A DNA stretch of 64,000 nt, taken from assembly GCF_014649735.1 (NCBI RefSeq), contig NZ_BMTP01000015.1:1-64000 (forward strand). The letters are read 5' to 3'. The notes under the pieces were generated by a model. The model ran no database searches. It saw only the letters and a list, made by a program, of their open reading frames with translations, and was not told where the DNA came from. The position numbers were made by a program, and so were the translations under genes. The DNA comes from Streptomyces lavendofoliae. Its GTDB lineage: Bacteria > Actinomycetota > Actinomycetes > Streptomycetales > Streptomycetaceae. Shown in pieces: positions 24,805 to 35,428 of this stretch (positions within the stretch are counted from its first letter, which is position 1; every line of letters begins with the position of its first letter).

Positions 24805-27723
24805 TCACAGCCCGAACTGCTCGATCAGCTGGGCGCGGTGCAGGCGAAGGGTGCGGTTGTCAGGGAGGATCTCCAGGATCTGGGCCCCGTCGTAATTGAG
24901 GAGCTGAGCGAGGGTCGCTGCGAAGCCGGGTGCACGGGTGGCGGGCTGGCCCGCTCGCTCGGCAAGAGCGGTCATCGGCAGGGTGCCGGCCTCGACAAGC
25001 GCGACCAGTGCCTTCGGGAGGACGGTCTTGTCGCGTGGCTTACGGGCGAGCAGGTCCAGCTGTGCCTGGTACAGCTCGGTCGCCATGAGCCGCTCGACCA
25101 GGGCAACAGCAGGGTCTTCGGACTGGTTGGAGGTGGGTGCGGTCTCGTGCTCGGCCGCCGACTCCCCAGGTTCCTGCGGTACGGGGGGTACCACCTCGTC
25201 CTCGCCGAACAGGCTGATGGCGCCCTCGGGCGCGGGCGGGGCGGCCTTCTTGGTCTGCTTCCGGCGCGGGCTCGCCACGGCTGCGTCGGGCACGGCACCT
25301 GCGTCCGCTTCGTTCTTGGCGCCGGCCTCGACGACGCCACGACCCTCGCCGTCCTCAGTCCACCAGGAGGGGGTCGGGTCGCCCAGCTCCCGCCATCCGA
25401 TCGGCGGCTCGGCGCCGAAGGGAAGCAGGGCGAGGAGCGGGATGGTGAACTCTGCGAGAGTTGCCCCGCCGTGGTAGCCCGCCTTGAGCGCGGTGTATCG
25501 GGTGTCGTGGTCCCGCAACGCGACGATCCGCGATCCGGGCTCCGGCCAGACCACCCGAGGTCCTGACAGCTCGATCTCGGCCGGGGCGAGGGGTCCACCA
25601 GGAGTGCGGTGGCGGGCCGAGCCGATCGTGGCGCCGGCCGCGTCGAGCTTGGTGCCGCGCCGCTCGACTACATGGCCGTGGTCGGAGGTGAGCAGCACGG
25701 TCATGCCATGCGCGCGGGCAGCCCGCAGCAACGGTTCCAGACCGCCGATCTCCTTGGCCCGCCACGCGCCGTCGCCGAGTTTCTGCTCCTTGCCGAGGCG
25801 GTCGTCGACCGTGTTGAGTACGACCGCGACATGGGTGCGCTCGTCGGCGAGGGCCTCGGTGAGGGCGGTGGAGAACGGCGAGCCGGTGTCGGGGCCGCGC
25901 AGGTCGTCCTTGTGGAAGACGACCGCCGGTGCCCCGTTCCAGCAGGAGTGCTGGGGGAAGAGCCTCTTCTCGTCGTTCTGGTCGCCCTTCATCAGGGTGC
26001 CCGCGAACAACGAGGTCCGGGATACGGCCGTAAGGGTGGGCAGCGCGGCAGCCACGGCGCGCCGGACGGGCGCTCCGGCCACAGTGGGCAGCGGGTCGAA
26101 CTCCGCCCACTGTCCCCGGAGTTCTTCGCCAAGCTCCGCAGCTATCGCCGCGCTCATCCCATCCACGAGCAGGAGCAGGACCCGTCGGCCGGGGCTGGCC
26201 ACGACGGGTGCGACAACGCGGTCCAGCAAGCTCTCCACGGTGAGCATGGCGCCGGGGGCGGTGCCACCCGCGGTCCACACCGCGAGCCGCTCGGAGAATG
26301 CACGGTCCAGCTCGCGGCGCTTGTCCCGCGCCTGCGCGCCGATCCGGCTGTACGCGTCGGCGAGTACGTCGTCCGGGTCGCCGCCCGCTTCGAGGTGTTC
26401 CAAGGCCCGGTCTACCCAGCCGAGCTCGCAGATCTGGCGGGCGGTGCCGTCAGCGACCGAGGCGATATCGGCCTCAGGCGAGCCGGCGAGCCACTGCCGC
26501 AAGCGCGCCGCCATCCTCACCCGCTCGATTCGCGCGCGGGTGGCGCCGTCGGCGGCCAGAGCATGGTCAGCCAGCGCGATGACGGCAGCGGTGATCGTGT
26601 CGGTGCCGCCGTCGGCAAGGGCACGACCAGCCGCGGTGAAGCGGGCATCGAGTCCGGCCGAGAGCAGCGGGCTGGCAGTCGCGGCAGCCTGTGCCCCGAA
26701 CTGTGCCACGAGCTGTGCGGCCCGAGTCAGAACTGGGTCGGCGAGCCGGTGCTCGCCTCGGTCGACAAGCCCGCGGACGAACGCCTCGCCACTGGATCCG
26801 AAGGAGGCCAGGAGTCTGTCGAGGTCGTCGCCCTGGGCAGGAGGCTGTTCACCGAGCCACCGCTCGGCGCGCCCTCGTGCCCGGTACAAGTCGTGGTCGG
26901 CCTCCGCATGCCCCCACAAGGCGGCGCATACGACCGCGTAGGCGGCTGCGTCTGCCCCGTGTTCGGCGTTCACCAAAGCGGTGATGATCTTTCCGGTCGA
27001 GCCGCCTTGTTCGGGTTCGGCGAGGAAGCGGGCCAAGCCGGCCCGTTCCGGTCCGCGCAGGTCGCGCAGGAGGTCGGGGCCGCCAGGGGTGAGGGTCCAT
27101 CGGAACAGTGCGACGGGGTCGATGCGGTCTCCGTCGTCGTGTGCGGCCGGCCCGCCCAGCGCATCCGCGTCGTGACGACCGATCCTGAGACGGCGCCTGG
27201 CCAGCCGGGTGAGCGCCTCGTCTCGGGAGAGCACTCCCTTACCCAACGATGGCCAGCCGCGGGTGGCCGCCGCGTCCAGGAGCGCTTCGGCCGCCCAGGT
27301 CTCGCTGCGCAGTCGCCCGTCGAGACCGCGTGCGTCGAACGCCTCTTGCACGACTTCCCAGTTGTCGACGGACCGGATCCCGCCACCGTAGACGCGGGCG
27401 AGCAGCCCGGGGTCGAGGTCGGTGTCCTCGCAGTCGGTGAGGACGACCAGGACCTTGGGGTCGGGGGCAGTTGCCGCGTCGAGATGGCCCAGGATCTGCT
27501 CGTGCACGGCCAATACCGAGGGCCCGACGGCCACGCGCGCCCGCAGTCCGCCCGCTGTCTGTTGCACTGCGGGCCCGTCCCAGGCCGGATCGGCCCGCAG
27601 CAGCAGGACGCGGACCGTGCCGTCGCCAAGCCGGCTGCGGGCGGCGAGATACTGGCGGACGGTCCCCGCCGGCAGCCGGGCGAGACCGGCGGACTCGGGC
27701 GCTGTGGTGACGGTGTCGGACAT
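24805..27723 (-). CDS. pglZ: PglZ, alkaline-phosphatase-fold core protein of BREX
   Basis: A 972-residue protein with the PglZ domain in the middle. The nucleophile-side metal motif is VLLLLVDGMSAAIA (Asp521) and the second metal motif is VLLTSDHGHVVERRG (Asp681, His682). The N-terminal 500 residues are helical repeats and the C-terminus is low-complexity then a small helical end. Its ATG overlaps the pglY stop as TGATG. PglZ is the family-defining BREX component. In Streptomyces coelicolor it protects the host from the toxicity of PglX. Confidence 0.92.
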   Translation of the reverse strand: MSDTVTTAPESAGLARLPAGTVRQYLAARSRLGDGTVRVLLLRADPAWDGPAVQQTAGGLRARVAVGPSVLAVHEQILGHLDAATAPDPKVLVVLTDCEDTDLDPGLLARVYGGGIRSVDNWEVVQEAFDARGLDGRLRSETWAAEALLDAAATRGWPSLGKGVLSRDEALTRLARRRLRIGRHDADALGGPAAHDDGDRIDPVALFRWTLTPGGPDLLRDLRGPERAGLARFLAEPEQGGSTGKIITALVNAEHGADAAAYAVVCAALWGHAEADHDLYRARGRAERWLGEQPPAQGDDLDRLLASFGSSGEAFVRGLVDRGEHRLADPVLTRAAQLVAQFGAQAAATASPLLSAGLDARFTAAGRALADGGTDTITAAVIALADHALAADGATRARIERVRMAARLRQWLAGSPEADIASVADGTARQICELGWVDRALEHLEAGGDPDDVLADAYSRIGAQARDKRRELDRAFSERLAVWTAGGTAPGAMLTVESLLDRVVAPVVASPGRRVLLLLVDGMSAAIAAELGEELRGQWAEFDPLPTVAGAPVRRAVAAALPTLTAVSRTSLFAGTLMKGDQNDEKRLFPQHSCWNGAPAVVFHKDDLRGPDTGSPFSTALTEALADERTHVAVVLNTVDDRLGKEQKLGDGAWRAKEIGGLEPLLRAARAHGMTVLLTSDHGHVVERRGTKLDAAGATIGSARHRTPGGPLAPAEIELSGPRVVWPEPGSRIVALRDHDTRYTALKAGYHGGATLAEFTIPLLALLPFGAEPPIGWRELGDPTPSWWTEDGEGRGVVEAGAKNEADAGAVPDAAVASPRRKQTKKAAPPAPEGAISLFGEDEVVPPVPQEPGESAAEHETAPTSNQSEDPAVALVERLMATELYQAQLDLLARKPRDKTVLPKALVALVEAGTLPMTALAERAGQPATRAPGFAATLAQLLNYDGAQILEILPDNRTLRLHRAQLIEQFGL

Positions 27724-30700
27724 CAGTCGACGACCTTCCAGACGACCTCGACGGTGGCGTTGGGGTTCTCGGCCGCGAGCGCCGCGATCTCCGCCTGCAG
27801 CTCGGCGGCAGCCCGCGAGGCGGTGGTCCGCCCGCCGCCGGAGCGGACAACGGGCCGAGACGGCGTGCGGGGCCCCGGCTGCGCCACCGGCTCCGGCAGC
27901 ACCTGTGGGTGGGCGGAGCCGCCGATCAGGTCCACGTCGTCCGAGCTCGGCGACGAGGTGGCGGGAGTCGGGGGCTGCTCGGCCGTGGTCTGTCGGGACC
28001 TCAGCAGGGACAGCACCTCCCGTCCACTGGCCTGCAACACGCCCGGCAGGTCGGGGTAGTCTCCCGGATCGCCGGCGGCGGCATCTCGCACCCGCTCCAG
28101 GACGGCCGCGCCGTCCACCCCGAGGGTGTCGGCCAGGCCCAGCTGGTCCCAGCTGGTGTTCTGCAGCGCGGCAGCGACCTTCCCCGCGCCCTTGAGGGAC
28201 ATGGCGTAGCGGTGTGCGGTGAAGTCGCCGAGGTCGAAGCGTGCGATCCGGTCGACGACGGTCTTGGCGTCTATGCCGGCCTCTGTCACCGACTTCACCA
28301 GCTCCTGCGCCCGCCGGGCGAGGACGAGGCGGGGCGAGTCGTCGTCGAGGCGCAGGAAGGAACGGTGCTTCTCCAGTTCCCCGACGAGCCGTCCTGCGTC
28401 CTGGGCGAGCGCGGCGGCGGCCTGCTTGATCTGTCCGGCGAACTGGTTGACGATCCGCCCGCGACGTAGTTGCGGCGCCCGGTCCCCGAGCACGGTCTCG
28501 TACCGCTTGCGCGCCTCGGTCCAGTCTTCCTCACTGGGCAGCGCCTGCTCGCGCAGGGCGTAGTCCCGCTTCAGCTCATGCGGTGCAGGCGCGGGTTCGA
28601 CGGGGACACCGCCGCGTACCCACACCCGGTCGGTCATCTCCGCGTAGGCGGCGGCGAGCAGCCGGCGAAGCGGCTCGGGCAGTCCGCGCGGCTCGGGAAG
28701 GTCGCTCCAGTCGGAGAGCTTGACCAGAGTCGGCTCGGCGGTTCCGTCCCGGCGGGCCTGGCTGGTGAAGTGGTCGGGCCAGGTGGTGGACTGCCGGTAG
28801 TACGCCTCCCGCATGGTGCCGAGGCCGAGGCCGCCCGCGATCCGCGCCATGGTCTTGCGGTCTTTGCCATCGACCTCGACCTGTCCGTCGCGGTCCTCGG
28901 CGGCCTTGCGCACGTACTCGAAGACGGTCCTGATCTCGGCAGGCTTCACAGGCTTGCCGGCGCCATCAGGGTCCAGGTCGGGGTGGGCGGGGTACTGGTG
29001 GGCAAGCAGCTTGCCGGCCAGGTCGCGGGCGGCGGCGTCCAGCGGTGCACCGAGCGGAAGCCGAAGCTCGGGCACATCCTGCTGGGCGACCAGGTGGGTG
29101 TCGAAGCCGAGGTCGACGACCCCTTCCTGCTTTTGTGCGAGCCCGTACGCCTGCCGCAGCGCCTGGGTGACGCGCTCGGTGAGGATGTTGCGCTGCGACT
29201 GCAGCATGCTCTTGGCGCGCGCCTTGTCGTCAGCGTTGAGGCTGCGCGCGAATTCGGAGTCGAAGCGGGCCTCGTCGGCGAGGGCCTTGTCGATGACGAC
29301 GAGACGCTCGAAGTCACTGCGGGAGGCGTCGGTCAGGTGTGTGGGCAGCCAGGCCAGGGTGCGCGAGTCGCCGCCCGGCTTCTCCCGCAGGGCACGCAGC
29401 CGCTGCAGGTCGTCCATCGGTCCGAACTCGCCCTCGTCGTACGGGAAATCGACGACGAGCCGCCAGGCGTCGTCCTGGCTGGGCCGCAAGGTCGCCTCGG
29501 ACAGCGAGTCGACGTCGGCGACGTGGCCGAAGACCACCTCGATCTGTCGTTCGGTGCCCTTCCACACAAGGTCCAGCACGTCGTATGCGTCGAAGCCTCC
29601 GGGCCCGTCGCCAACCCCGAGCGCGTCCTTGAGCAGGCTGCGCATCTTGGCGCGCCGGTTGCCCAGGTTGTTGTGGACCTGTGCGTTGGCGAGGACGGCG
29701 TCCAGGTCGACGCCGGTGAGCTCTAGACGGACCACCGCGCCCGGCCCGGTACCGGCGACCTTGATCTCGGGGAAGGTCGCCGCCCACTCCTTCACCTTCT
29801 GCTCGAGCCGGCCGACCTCGGTGCCCGCGATGCGCGTGGTGATGGAACCGTGGTTGAGGGCGTGCAGCCGCGCCAACGTGAGGTCGGCAAGCGCCGGCAC
29901 GCTGGGCGCGAGCGCCGACAGCAAGAGGGTCTGCAGGAGCCGGCTGTCGCCGGTGAAGTCGCGGCAACGGGCCGCGAGCTGCGGGTCGCCCAGGCTCTCG
30001 GGAGAGCGTCGGTACGCCTCGACCTGGTCCTCGGTGACCTGGTTGGTCTTCAGCAGGTACGGGCGCAGCTTGTCCCGGTACAGCTTGTCGGCAGCCTCGA
30101 AGTGGACGTTGGTCTCCCCGCTGAACGCCTTGTCGCCGCCGCCCGCGATCGCCGGATACAGATCGCCGAGCGGCACGAGCTGTCCGAGCCGCCAGTCATC
30201 ACGGTGGTCGACGAGCAGCTGACTCATCAGCTTCAGGCCGGTGCGGGAGCGCTGCAGCGCGGCAGAGATGTGCACCAGGGTGTCCATGAACGCCGGCGGG
30301 AACGGGTACGTCCGCCTAAAAGCATCCTCGTCCGCGCCGGTGGTGGACTTGTCGTGACCCAGCAGGGTGTCCCACACATCCGGGCCGAGCTTCTTGGCCT
30401 CGGCGAACGCCGCGTCCACCTTCGCCTCGGCCCCCGGCACGGGCTTGAGCAGACGAGCCTGCGCGATCTGAGGAAGGTTACGGTCCTCCAGGACGATCTC
30501 GTCGTAACGCCCGCCGTTGAGCTTCAAGGTGTCCTGCACTGCCGCCTCGGCGGCACCCGACATCTCCTCACCGACCAGCTCACGCAGATCACGCTGACGG
30601 GCGATGAACGACACCACGGGAATGGCACGCCGCTCGTCACCGCCCTCCACGAAGTTCGTCACCTTGCTGGATTCCCTGCCCAGCACCTTCTGGTCGTGGA

Positions 30701-31616
30701 TGAGAGTGGCCAGCCACAGGATCAGCTCATCCATGAACAGGATGAGCCCGTCGTAGCCCAGCGCCTTGGCGTGCGCCGCGATGACGCTGAGCCCCCTGTC
30801 GAGGGAGATGAAGCCGCTGGCGTCCTCGGAAGCATTGCGCGCGAAGGCGGGGAACAGCGTTCTTGTGAGGTCCTGGACCAGGCGGGCACGCAGTTCCCTC
30901 GGCGTGGAGGGATTGTCCAGATCGAGGCTCTTGGTGTTCTCGTGTTCCTCCACCGCGTCCATGGCCTCGTCGAGAAGGCTGCTGGTCCAGGTGAAAGAAT
31001 CACCCCATTCGTCCTCCTGGCCACCGGCATCGGCGAGCTGCGCGATCACCCAGTCGTCGCCGTTACGGCGGCGCTGCTCGGCGAAGTCCTCGAAGATCCC
31101 GTCGGTCCGGTAGACCTGCGGCAGCGGGCAATCCTCGTGCAGCTTGCGTACGTGCTCCACGTACTTGCCGAGCACCCGCTGCTCCAAAGATTTGGCGCCG
31201 AGCATGTGGTACGGCACCAGCAGGAACTTACGGTCATCCGCGTCGAGCCAAGAGTGCCGGGCCCGCACCGGATCGAGCTCGCTACGGTTCCGAGCGGCCT
31301 GGTTGCGCGAGAGCAGCGCGTAAAGCACCGCCATGAAGTGCGACTTACCGGAACCGAACGAACCGTGCAGATATGCCGCCTTCGACGAGTGGCTGTCGAG
31401 CGCCGACTTGATCAGGTCCAGGGCCTCGTCGAAGTTACCCAGCAGCCGGTCGGTGACGACGTAGTCCTTCAGGGCCGCCTCAGCCCCCTCGGCGGTGACC
31501 GCCTCGTTCAGCTTCAGCACGAAGTCGGAGGTGGACACCGACTCCGGGATGTCGATCAGCTCCCGCAGAAGCGGCCGGTCCTCGGGGCGAGAGTTGTTCC
31601 TACTCATGAACGCCAT
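27723..31616 (-). CDS. pglY: PglY, large P-loop ATPase of BREX type 2
   Basis: A 1,297-residue protein from ATG 31616, with GAGGAG about ten bases upstream; the open frame further upstream is not coding. Walker A is HGSFGSGKSHFMAVL (about 84-97) and a Walker B-like stretch is YDGLILFMDELILWL. It is the BrxC-type ATPase that characterises BREX. It is required with PglZ for phage restriction in the S. coelicolor system. The C-terminus (from about 1,190) is Pro/Ser-rich linker then a short helical end. Confidence 0.9.
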   Translation of the reverse strand: MAFMSRNNSRPEDRPLLRELIDIPESVSTSDFVLKLNEAVTAEGAEAALKDYVVTDRLLGNFDEALDLIKSALDSHSSKAAYLHGSFGSGKSHFMAVLYALLSRNQAARNRSELDPVRARHSWLDADDRKFLLVPYHMLGAKSLEQRVLGKYVEHVRKLHEDCPLPQVYRTDGIFEDFAEQRRRNGDDWVIAQLADAGGQEDEWGDSFTWTSSLLDEAMDAVEEHENTKSLDLDNPSTPRELRARLVQDLTRTLFPAFARNASEDASGFISLDRGLSVIAAHAKALGYDGLILFMDELILWLATLIHDQKVLGRESSKVTNFVEGGDERRAIPVVSFIARQRDLRELVGEEMSGAAEAAVQDTLKLNGGRYDEIVLEDRNLPQIAQARLLKPVPGAEAKVDAAFAEAKKLGPDVWDTLLGHDKSTTGADEDAFRRTYPFPPAFMDTLVHISAALQRSRTGLKLMSQLLVDHRDDWRLGQLVPLGDLYPAIAGGGDKAFSGETNVHFEAADKLYRDKLRPYLLKTNQVTEDQVEAYRRSPESLGDPQLAARCRDFTGDSRLLQTLLLSALAPSVPALADLTLARLHALNHGSITTRIAGTEVGRLEQKVKEWAATFPEIKVAGTGPGAVVRLELTGVDLDAVLANAQVHNNLGNRRAKMRSLLKDALGVGDGPGGFDAYDVLDLVWKGTERQIEVVFGHVADVDSLSEATLRPSQDDAWRLVVDFPYDEGEFGPMDDLQRLRALREKPGGDSRTLAWLPTHLTDASRSDFERLVVIDKALADEARFDSEFARSLNADDKARAKSMLQSQRNILTERVTQALRQAYGLAQKQEGVVDLGFDTHLVAQQDVPELRLPLGAPLDAAARDLAGKLLAHQYPAHPDLDPDGAGKPVKPAEIRTVFEYVRKAAEDRDGQVEVDGKDRKTMARIAGGLGLGTMREAYYRQSTTWPDHFTSQARRDGTAEPTLVKLSDWSDLPEPRGLPEPLRRLLAAAYAEMTDRVWVRGGVPVEPAPAPHELKRDYALREQALPSEEDWTEARKRYETVLGDRAPQLRRGRIVNQFAGQIKQAAAALAQDAGRLVGELEKHRSFLRLDDDSPRLVLARRAQELVKSVTEAGIDAKTVVDRIARFDLGDFTAHRYAMSLKGAGKVAAALQNTSWDQLGLADTLGVDGAAVLERVRDAAAGDPGDYPDLPGVLQASGREVLSLLRSRQTTAEQPPTPATSSPSSDDVDLIGGSAHPQVLPEPVAQPGPRTPSRPVVRSGGGRTTASRAAAELQAEIAALAAENPNATVEVVWKVVD

Positions 31617-31639
31617 GGTGTTTAAGCTCCTCGCCCTGA

Positions 31640-34600
31640 TCAGTCGGACTCTGCGCCGGCGACGGCATCGGTGACGTTGTCCGTGACGGACATCTGGACG
31701 GCGGCCTTCGCTCCCGTTCGCCTCTTGGGCGCGGCTGCCTTCTTCGCGCCTCCGCGGGTGGCCGCGGCCGGGCGCCAGGCCCGCAGAGCGTCGTCGGTCA
31801 GCCCGAGCTCGCCCTGCTTCTGTTGCCGGAATGCCAAAATCTCGGCGGCCGGCGATGCACCGAACTCCGGGTCGTACTCGCCATGCCACTGCTCCAGCCA
31901 CGGCTGCAGCTCAAGCAGCCCGGCCAGGTATGGCACGAGGTCGTCCTCGCCGAGCCCAGCCTGCTGGATGTGGGAGGCGAGCGCGAGGGCCTGCTCCAAG
32001 TGGTCCCAGCCAGCCCACCCGTACAGGTCTGGCGACTGTGCGTTGGCCGTGCCGTACGACACGAACCGCTCCTTGGGTACATCGAGCTTGCCGCGCGCAC
32101 GCCAGTAACTCGGCTTCAGGAAGTCTGCCGCGGTGTACTTCGGCGGCACGGGCGTCCGCTCACGTACCTTCCGCTTGGCAAGCTCGTCCGGCGCGGCGTC
32201 CTCCTCGCGCTGGAGGTCCCACACGTGCTCCCAGTCCGCCCGCTTCTTCAGCGCGGCGGGCTTGTAGCGGAGCGCGGCAACGAACGGCACATGCTCCTCT
32301 GACAGCAGCTCACGGACCGTCTTAGCGAGATCCTGCTGGGGGGCGTAGAGATCGGCAACAGACGTGAAGTCCTCGTCCGCGGAGAGCGCTTCAGCGAGGC
32401 GGCCGAGAGTGATGACGGTCGGGTTGCCGTTCGCGTCAAACCAATACGCACGATCCTCGATCCGGTCGAGCAGCCAGGTCCTCAACGCCTTCTGCCGCAT
32501 CGCGGCCCAACCCTCGGTCGCCCAACGCCTCTTGTACTCGGGGCGCTCGACCATGCCGATGGCTCGGTTGGACTCGATGGCGTCGATGCGCTTCTGGACG
32601 AGGGCGCGATAGTCGGCGGGCCAGTGGTCGGGGATCTCTCGGATCTGCTCCGATCCGTGCCGGTTGAACCACTCCTCGCTGGCCTCGCCGGCTTCGACAC
32701 GGCGCGCGAGCACGATCTCGAAGGCTCGCTCGCCGAGGGCAAGTTCGGGCACCGCATCGGGGTCAGAGAGACGCAGGTCTTCGGAGTGCAGGTTGTAGAG
32801 AGAGTAGACCTGCCAGTCCAGCTCCTCCTGGAGGGCGATCATGCGGGCACGGAGGGAGGCGTGACGACTTTCGGCTTCGCGGAGGGCGGAGGCAGTGGGG
32901 GTTGTCTTGGCTGCGAGGGCGGCAGGGGTGGCGGCGGAGAGCTGCTGGGCGAGGGTGTCGAGGGCGGTGGCGAGTGCCGTGGGGTACTCGGCGGGAAGAG
33001 GAAATTCCTGGAGCTTGGTACCGGTGAACTCGTAAAAGCGCTCCCAGACCTGCGACTTGTAGCCCTCGTTTACGCCCTGGCTACCCTTGTCGTGACTAAC
33101 CATTTTGAGCCAGAAACCAGCCGTGGAGCTATTGAGCAACCCGAGCAGCCGCACATACTCCTCCTCGCTCGCCCCCTTGTTGAGCGCGACGACGGGAGCG
33201 GTGCGGATGAATACGCGCCGCGCGCGGTTCAGCGCGAAGTGATTGTGCGTAGCAACGAAGGGGAAAGCGATCGTGAACTTCGGCCTATACCTGTTCTTGA
33301 AGAACATGGAGTACTCGAACCAGGCAAGCCCACGCTCCAGTTGTGACTTACCGAAGGCGACACGGTCGATGAGGTAACGGCGGGACGGCCACAGGAAGCG
33401 TCTCAGTTCCGGCGATGCCGTCGCCTTGAGAGTCTTCTCGTCATATGGCCACGCTGAGGTCGTCGCCCCGCTGATGGTGAAATCGCGGACGGAGCCGCCG
33501 TCCACAAGCTGGCGCGCTTCGTCGTCCGTGATGCCTGAACGTCGCAAGGCTCCAGCACCAACCATGAATGCGTCGTCCTCGCGCGTTACCGCACCAGCGC
33601 CAATTTCCTGAGCAGCTGATCGGAGCTGGGCACGCGATCCGGAATTCAGCGTCTCTACCATCTCAAGTCCGCCATCAGCCAGGATCCACGGCTGCTTGCC
33701 GAAATACCGACCCCGCTCCAGATCGTCCACTGAAACCCACTGGCCCGCACTCCCCGGTCGGTCGATCAGTTCGACGATCGCCCGCCACACCAGCCCCTCC
33801 GCTTCCTTCCCCTCCTCCGGCGCCGAAGGCTCCCCCTGCACGCTCCGCACCGTGCGGATCGTCGCCTGCCGCTTGGCTCCCTCCCTAGGTCGCCCGATGA
33901 GAATCACCGTCGGCGTCCCATGCCCAGGGATGACCGCCCCTGAGGTGTCGATAACCTCCGTCAGCTCGACCTTGTGCGCGAAGTACTCCTCGATGAGCTT
34001 GGTGCCGAATTCACGCTTCATGAAGGAGTTCGCTGTGATCTGACCGACCATGCCGTAGCCGTGCCCGTCCGCCCCACCCTGCTTGGCTAGTTCGAAGAAC
34101 CGCTGTGCGAAGGGAACGGACAGTGCGTACGTCCCCGCGCACGCGCTGTACAGCTCTCGGTACAGCTGGTTGAGCTGCTTGTCCTTGACCGTGATGTACG
34201 GAGGGTTACCCACTACTACGTGGTAACGCCCCTCGTCCAGGATCCCGGGATACTCGTCCACGTCCTCCGTGGCGTATGAGAACTCAGCGAGGGGGTCACC
34301 GGCCGCGCCGCCCTCGTCCTCAAAGCCAAGCCCCAGTTGAAGCTCCAGCTGGCGATCCTTGATGAGGGAGTCGCCCACAGCGAGCTGGATCGGCCACTCG
34401 TAGTGCTGGGCCTCCTCGAAAGTCCGCATGCCGCTTGCGGCCATCGCCGCAACCAGGAGCCGGAAGCGGGCGATCGCAATCGCGAAAGGGTTGAGGTCCA
34501 CTCCGTGCACCGAGTCGAGGGCGGCTCGCACCCGCTCGTACGAGCCCACCTCTGGACGCTGCTCCGCCCACATCCGTACCAGCCGTCGGAACGCTTCGAG

Positions 34601-35365
34601 CACGAAGTGTCCGGACCCGCAGGTCGGGTCGATCATCTTCAGTTCCTCGAACCCGAACTCCCGTACCGCCGGGGTCATCGTCCGGTCGAGGATGAACTCC
34701 TCCACGAACTCCGGCGTCTGCAGCAGCGCGTACGTCTTGCGGGCTGCCTCGCTAAGGTCCTGGTACAGATCGCCGAGGAACCGGGTGTTCCAGCCCTCGG
34801 TGCCGGGCTCTCTCAGCGGGTCGCTGAAGTCATGCACAAGCACCGGGCCGTCGGCTTCATTCTCGCTGGCGCGCTGCTCCCGCCAGAACGCGAGCAGCGC
34901 GCCCGCCCCGTCGTGCGAAAGCGGGATCTGGTAGAGCGGGTTGTGGTCGCGGTCGAAGAGCAGTCGGCCGGCCTGCCCAGCGCCCAGCTCTGCGAACGCC
35001 GCCTCCAGCCAGCCTCGGTACGTCGGGTCGGTGTCCTTCTCCAGGTACTCCTCGTACCGCGCCTGCGCCGTCTCGCGCCCAGCCACATCCGGGGCGGTGA
35101 TGTAGGGCTCGGCGATCAGCCGGTTGTCCTCGCTGAAGCGGACGAAGACGGTGCCGAGGACCCAGGCAACCGCAACCTGGGTGATCCGCTCCCCGAGCCA
35201 GGCGTTCCATGTCGCCGCCGTACGGCCCAGCTTCCGGGCCTGCTCATACTCACCGCGCAGCCGCGTCCCTACCTCGGGGACAGCTTTGACCTGCTGCTCA
35301 AGGTCGGTCTCTGCCGCCTTGACCTGCTTCTGCAGGTCGGCGAGAAGGCTCTTGCGGTCGATCAC
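31640..35365 (-). CDS. pglX: PglX, adenine-specific DNA methyltransferase of BREX type 2
   Basis: A 1,241-residue protein from GTG 35365 (GGAG six bases upstream). The SAM motif I is DPTCGSGHF (246-254) and the catalytic N6-adenine motif is GNPPYIT (387-390 NPPY). After about residue 600 comes target-recognition sequence and a long helical C-terminus ending in a basic K/A-rich tail. In BREX it marks host DNA at an asymmetric site, and phage lacking the mark is blocked. In S. coelicolor this gene varies phase through a G tract. Here I found no G or C run longer than six within it, so the copy looks fixed ON. Confidence 0.92.
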   Translation of the reverse strand: MIDRKSLLADLQKQVKAAETDLEQQVKAVPEVGTRLRGEYEQARKLGRTAATWNAWLGERITQVAVAWVLGTVFVRFSEDNRLIAEPYITAPDVAGRETAQARYEEYLEKDTDPTYRGWLEAAFAELGAGQAGRLLFDRDHNPLYQIPLSHDGAGALLAFWREQRASENEADGPVLVHDFSDPLREPGTEGWNTRFLGDLYQDLSEAARKTYALLQTPEFVEEFILDRTMTPAVREFGFEELKMIDPTCGSGHFVLEAFRRLVRMWAEQRPEVGSYERVRAALDSVHGVDLNPFAIAIARFRLLVAAMAASGMRTFEEAQHYEWPIQLAVGDSLIKDRQLELQLGLGFEDEGGAAGDPLAEFSYATEDVDEYPGILDEGRYHVVVGNPPYITVKDKQLNQLYRELYSACAGTYALSVPFAQRFFELAKQGGADGHGYGMVGQITANSFMKREFGTKLIEEYFAHKVELTEVIDTSGAVIPGHGTPTVILIGRPREGAKRQATIRTVRSVQGEPSAPEEGKEAEGLVWRAIVELIDRPGSAGQWVSVDDLERGRYFGKQPWILADGGLEMVETLNSGSRAQLRSAAQEIGAGAVTREDDAFMVGAGALRRSGITDDEARQLVDGGSVRDFTISGATTSAWPYDEKTLKATASPELRRFLWPSRRYLIDRVAFGKSQLERGLAWFEYSMFFKNRYRPKFTIAFPFVATHNHFALNRARRVFIRTAPVVALNKGASEEEYVRLLGLLNSSTAGFWLKMVSHDKGSQGVNEGYKSQVWERFYEFTGTKLQEFPLPAEYPTALATALDTLAQQLSAATPAALAAKTTPTASALREAESRHASLRARMIALQEELDWQVYSLYNLHSEDLRLSDPDAVPELALGERAFEIVLARRVEAGEASEEWFNRHGSEQIREIPDHWPADYRALVQKRIDAIESNRAIGMVERPEYKRRWATEGWAAMRQKALRTWLLDRIEDRAYWFDANGNPTVITLGRLAEALSADEDFTSVADLYAPQQDLAKTVRELLSEEHVPFVAALRYKPAALKKRADWEHVWDLQREEDAAPDELAKRKVRERTPVPPKYTAADFLKPSYWRARGKLDVPKERFVSYGTANAQSPDLYGWAGWDHLEQALALASHIQQAGLGEDDLVPYLAGLLELQPWLEQWHGEYDPEFGASPAAEILAFRQQKQGELGLTDDALRAWRPAAATRGGAKKAAAPKRRTGAKAAVQMSVTDNVTDAVAGAESD

Positions 35366-35428
35366 GGAACGGCTCCTGTGGAGAAATCGGAGAGGGCGGA
35401 AGAAGGCCGGTTCAGGTGGTGAAGAGGG

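Noticed and set aside
25609..28059. 816-residue open frame on the plus strand
   Set aside because: Runs antisense through pglZ and into pglY; no recognisable domain.
28470..29726. 418-residue open frame on the plus strand inside pglY
   Set aside because: Antisense to a clear pglY coding region and of biased composition.
31617..31901. Longer N-terminus for pglY
   Set aside because: The upstream 95 codons overlap the pglX end, are Arg-rich and lack a ribosome site; ATG 31616 is well placed.
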